A stretch of DNA of 64,000 nt from Blakeslea trispora (Eukaryota > Mucoromycota > Mucoromycetes > Mucorales > Choanephoraceae), in NCBI GenBank assembly GCA_025331445.1, contig JAIWNE010000001.1:248001-312000 (forward strand). The letters are read 5' to 3'. The translations under genes and the position numbers were made by a program. The stretch's first letter is position 1; each line of letters begins with the position of its first letter. A model generated the notes under the pieces. It made no database searches. It was given only the letters and a program-made list of their open reading frames with translations, and had not been told where the DNA came from. Positions 59,433-64,000 of the stretch are shown here, one piece after another.

Positions 59433-61460
59433 ATGGAAACTATCACACAGGAAACATTGTTGAATATCTTGTTACTGTTAGGAAGAGATGATTTGAATGA
59501 AGCCCAATTCGTCAATAAGCATTGGAACAGACTGATTCGAACGCATGTATTATACAAACATTTGATTTTGGATCAACATATCAACTTCAATAAGGCCATC
59601 GCTTTCTTCAAAAACCATCCAGATTGTGCTCGTTCAGTACGATCCCTTCAAATCCATCACCCTTATTATCAATATCGACCTCACACTTGTTTCCAAATCA
59701 CCGAATGGCCATCTTTGTTCCCTAATGTCTTGCATTTCGATCTCTTGTTGGAAGGAAACATCGCAACTGATCTAGACACACTTCCTTATCCATCACTAGA
59801 CGACGAAGGACAAATCTCGCAACTGACTGAATGTGATCCATCCTATTTCAATCCTTGGTCAAGATTACATACGATGCGAGAAAAGAGTAAATTCATGATC
59901 TCGACTTCCATTTTTGGTGCTGGTCTATTGACAAGGCTTACTGCACTTCATCTCGATTACAGTCTGTACAATGATGCTGCCATTTTTGTAGCCCGTCAAT
60001 CTCTGTTTTCTGTGCTCAACAGACATACGCCTCATCTAAAAACACTGCATATCAACAAGATGCCCATGTCTATCACCAGTCTGGACATGCTTCATGCTCA
60101 CTTGCCTACCCTTCAAGATCTCAGTTTGACCGAATGTAGTTTTATCTATACGGATGAGGCCAACTATCTTGATATTTTACCTGCTCACACCATCCAACAG
60201 CTTAAACTCTGTATGTTACTGGACAGCAAGAGTGAGCATGCTAAAGTCCAGGTGACTCAATATGTCTCTCGAAAATACACAGAGGTGGAAGAGCTAACAT
60301 TAGACTGTGAGAACAATTATGAGACAGACCGATGGAATGCCTGCGTCCTTGGCGTGTTTCGTCGATGTAAGAAACTGAAGCGATTTGATGTAGGGGCCAT
60401 TGGTTATACCAAGGATATCTTACAGGCCTTGGATCGCATCGACTGTAAGATTCCCCCACGCTATTTTGCTACAGGAGGGAAATTTGAAGAACTTAAACGA
60501 CTCAGTCATTCCAACCAACGATTTCATATTGAAGAAATGGCAATCAGTCAACAATGCCATTCCAACGGGACTGAACTCGTTCGACTTCTCAGTAGGTTCC
60601 CTAACCTTGTTTCCTTCTGTCTCAATAAACATTCGCCTCGTTCTGCTCAGGAGGGTGCTGAACGACTCAATATACCTGTCAATACCTTATTAGGAGACCA
60701 TCCCAAGTTACTCCGTATGGAATTGAATGATTGCAAGGTCTACAAGGCCAACTTTGATTCCACACCCAGCAGTCAAAATGTGGACCCAAATGATTATACC
60801 AACAAAAGCATCTATTATCCACTTGAATATGTAAAGACAAGCAATGTGGAGCTTTACAATAAACCTTGCATGATGAATGGCGCAAGGCGATCGACTGAAA
60901 ACTGGTTTTTTGCTCGTATGTATCTGAGGTGCATTCATATGAAGCACTGCAGTATGGCCATGTCGATGGCTTACGAAAGTGTCAATAACATGCCTGAAGA
61001 TCATGCCTTGTATCACGAACCATGGGATAACCCTATCGTGATAGACTTTAATGCTAAAAACACTCAACTCGAATACATCAATATACAGATAGAAGGCTGT
61101 CAACAGCTTGTACTGGCCGATGAAAATGATGAACGCACCCATTATGCACTAGAAAAGATACCCTACGAAGAAATGAGCGAATACAGAAAGATAGATCAAG
61201 CCGGCAGTTCTGCCAAGGTCTTGTACATTCGTGCTCGACGAGTGAATGAAGCCTTTGATCTCTCTGCCTTTAAAGACCCATTTGATCAATATGAAGAAAC
61301 AGAGTCCGATGAAGAATACTATAATCGATATGGTGGAGCTAATTTCTTTGAGCGCATTTTTGATGATGGCGAAGGCTATTATCCTGGAGGCTATGGCGAC
61401 CGTCGCTCAGATCCATCTTATCTCACTGTTTTACCCTTCTATCAAACAGAAGACTTTTAA
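59433..61460 (+). CDS. F-box protein, probable leucine-rich-repeat type
   Basis: Intronless frame of 675 residues from ATG 59433. The N-terminus is an F-box-like motif: ITQETLLNILLLLGRDDLNE then AQFVNKHWNRLIRTHVLYKHL. The remainder is a series of leucine-rich segments spaced 25-40 residues (SVRSLQIHHP, LTALHLDYSLYN, LKTLHINKMP, LQDLSLTECSF, VEELTLDCENN, LLRMELNDCKV), an irregular LRR arc. The tail is acidic, Gly/Tyr-rich (YNRYGGANFFERIFDDGEGY). F-box proteins bring substrates to SCF ubiquitin ligases through Skp1. Substrate unknown; expanded fungal families of this type exist. Confidence 0.8.
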   Translation: METITQETLLNILLLLGRDDLNEAQFVNKHWNRLIRTHVLYKHLILDQHINFNKAIAFFKNHPDCARSVRSLQIHHPYYQYRPHTCFQITEWPSLFPNVLHFDLLLEGNIATDLDTLPYPSLDDEGQISQLTECDPSYFNPWSRLHTMREKSKFMISTSIFGAGLLTRLTALHLDYSLYNDAAIFVARQSLFSVLNRHTPHLKTLHINKMPMSITSLDMLHAHLPTLQDLSLTECSFIYTDEANYLDILPAHTIQQLKLCMLLDSKSEHAKVQVTQYVSRKYTEVEELTLDCENNYETDRWNACVLGVFRRCKKLKRFDVGAIGYTKDILQALDRIDCKIPPRYFATGGKFEELKRLSHSNQRFHIEEMAISQQCHSNGTELVRLLSRFPNLVSFCLNKHSPRSAQEGAERLNIPVNTLLGDHPKLLRMELNDCKVYKANFDSTPSSQNVDPNDYTNKSIYYPLEYVKTSNVELYNKPCMMNGARRSTENWFFARMYLRCIHMKHCSMAMSMAYESVNNMPEDHALYHEPWDNPIVIDFNAKNTQLEYINIQIEGCQQLVLADENDERTHYALEKIPYEEMSEYRKIDQAGSSAKVLYIRARRVNEAFDLSAFKDPFDQYEETESDEEYYNRYGGANFFERIFDDGEGYYPGGYGDRRSDPSYLTVLPFYQTEDF

Positions 61461-61657
61461 TAATAATAAAAAACATTCCACAGGCTGAATTGTTTCAACT
61501 GAGTTTTTTTTCTTTCTTTTTTAGTGTGTGTGTATAAGGAGCTATAGCCCTTTACAACAACTAACTGAGCCTAAAGAATTTTTTCTTTCTCTCTCTCTTT
61601 TTCTTTACACTCCTCTTCTCCTTCTCCACCCCTTCTTTCACACTCTTTTTTGTTATT

Positions 61658-64000
<2,343 letters not shown>

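Noticed and set aside
60241..61142. Antisense and alternate ORFs in the F-box gene
   Set aside because: Overlap a 675-codon continuous frame with clear protein features.

Overview
The window is nuclear DNA of a fungus. It is AT-rich, full of poly-A/T and CT/GA tracts, and its genes are cut by many short introns (mostly 50-80 nt, GT..AG, often with a CTAAY branch point). The gene set is fungal: two Zn2Cys6 transcription factors with a fungal-specific regulatory domain, a metacaspase, Nbp2/Skb5, Whi2-like and Yak1 homologues, and a bifunctional uridine kinase/UPRT. Composition, intron style and the presence of phytochelatin synthase suggest an early-diverging lineage, most likely Mucoromycota (Mucorales). 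The lineage is inference; no rRNA is present to fix it.

Layout. 1-8 kb is gene-poor: a three-exon holo-ACP synthase, a simple-repeat array, an unexplained GC-richer block and one Myb/SANT-like gene. 8.7-18 kb holds a small membrane protein, a KPWE-motif PEX39-like gene, two MFS transporters of different families and a tandem-PHD MYST acetyltransferase (KAT6/Sas3/Mst2 type). 19-33 kb holds a MATE transporter, an SR splicing factor with an unusually long intron, a giant repeat-rich surface mucin with a one-base frame break, uridine kinase/UPRT, and a CS-domain/Sel1-repeat tail-anchored protein. 34-46 kb holds two related Zn2Cys6 regulators, a BTB/CAP-Gly protein and a zinc-independent NADPH reductase. 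46-64 kb holds metacaspase, phytochelatin synthase with a mitochondrial-type N-terminus, an Nbp2/Skb5-type SH3 protein, inorganic pyrophosphatase, a Whi2-like protein, ribosomal protein S6 (with six apparent single-base deletions), an F-box protein and a Yak1/DYRK kinase cut by the window end.

The genes do not form a pathway cluster. Several convergent pairs have stop codons only 66-140 bp apart (8747/9209, mucin/uridine kinase, TF1/BTB-CAP-Gly, metacaspase/phytochelatin synthase), so overlapping 3' ends are likely. Zn2Cys6 factor 2 is divergent from the reductase over 0.74 kb that contains a CGG-N13-CCG palindrome.

Most unusual points: six one-base deletions in an otherwise perfect RPS6; a one-base frame break in the mucin repeats; three GC-AG introns whose use is forced by reading frame; long introns (530 and 550 nt) only in the SR and RPS6 genes; a CS domain split by a low-complexity insert; a BTB plus CAP-Gly fusion. 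I found no CRISPR, tRNA, rRNA or intact transposon.
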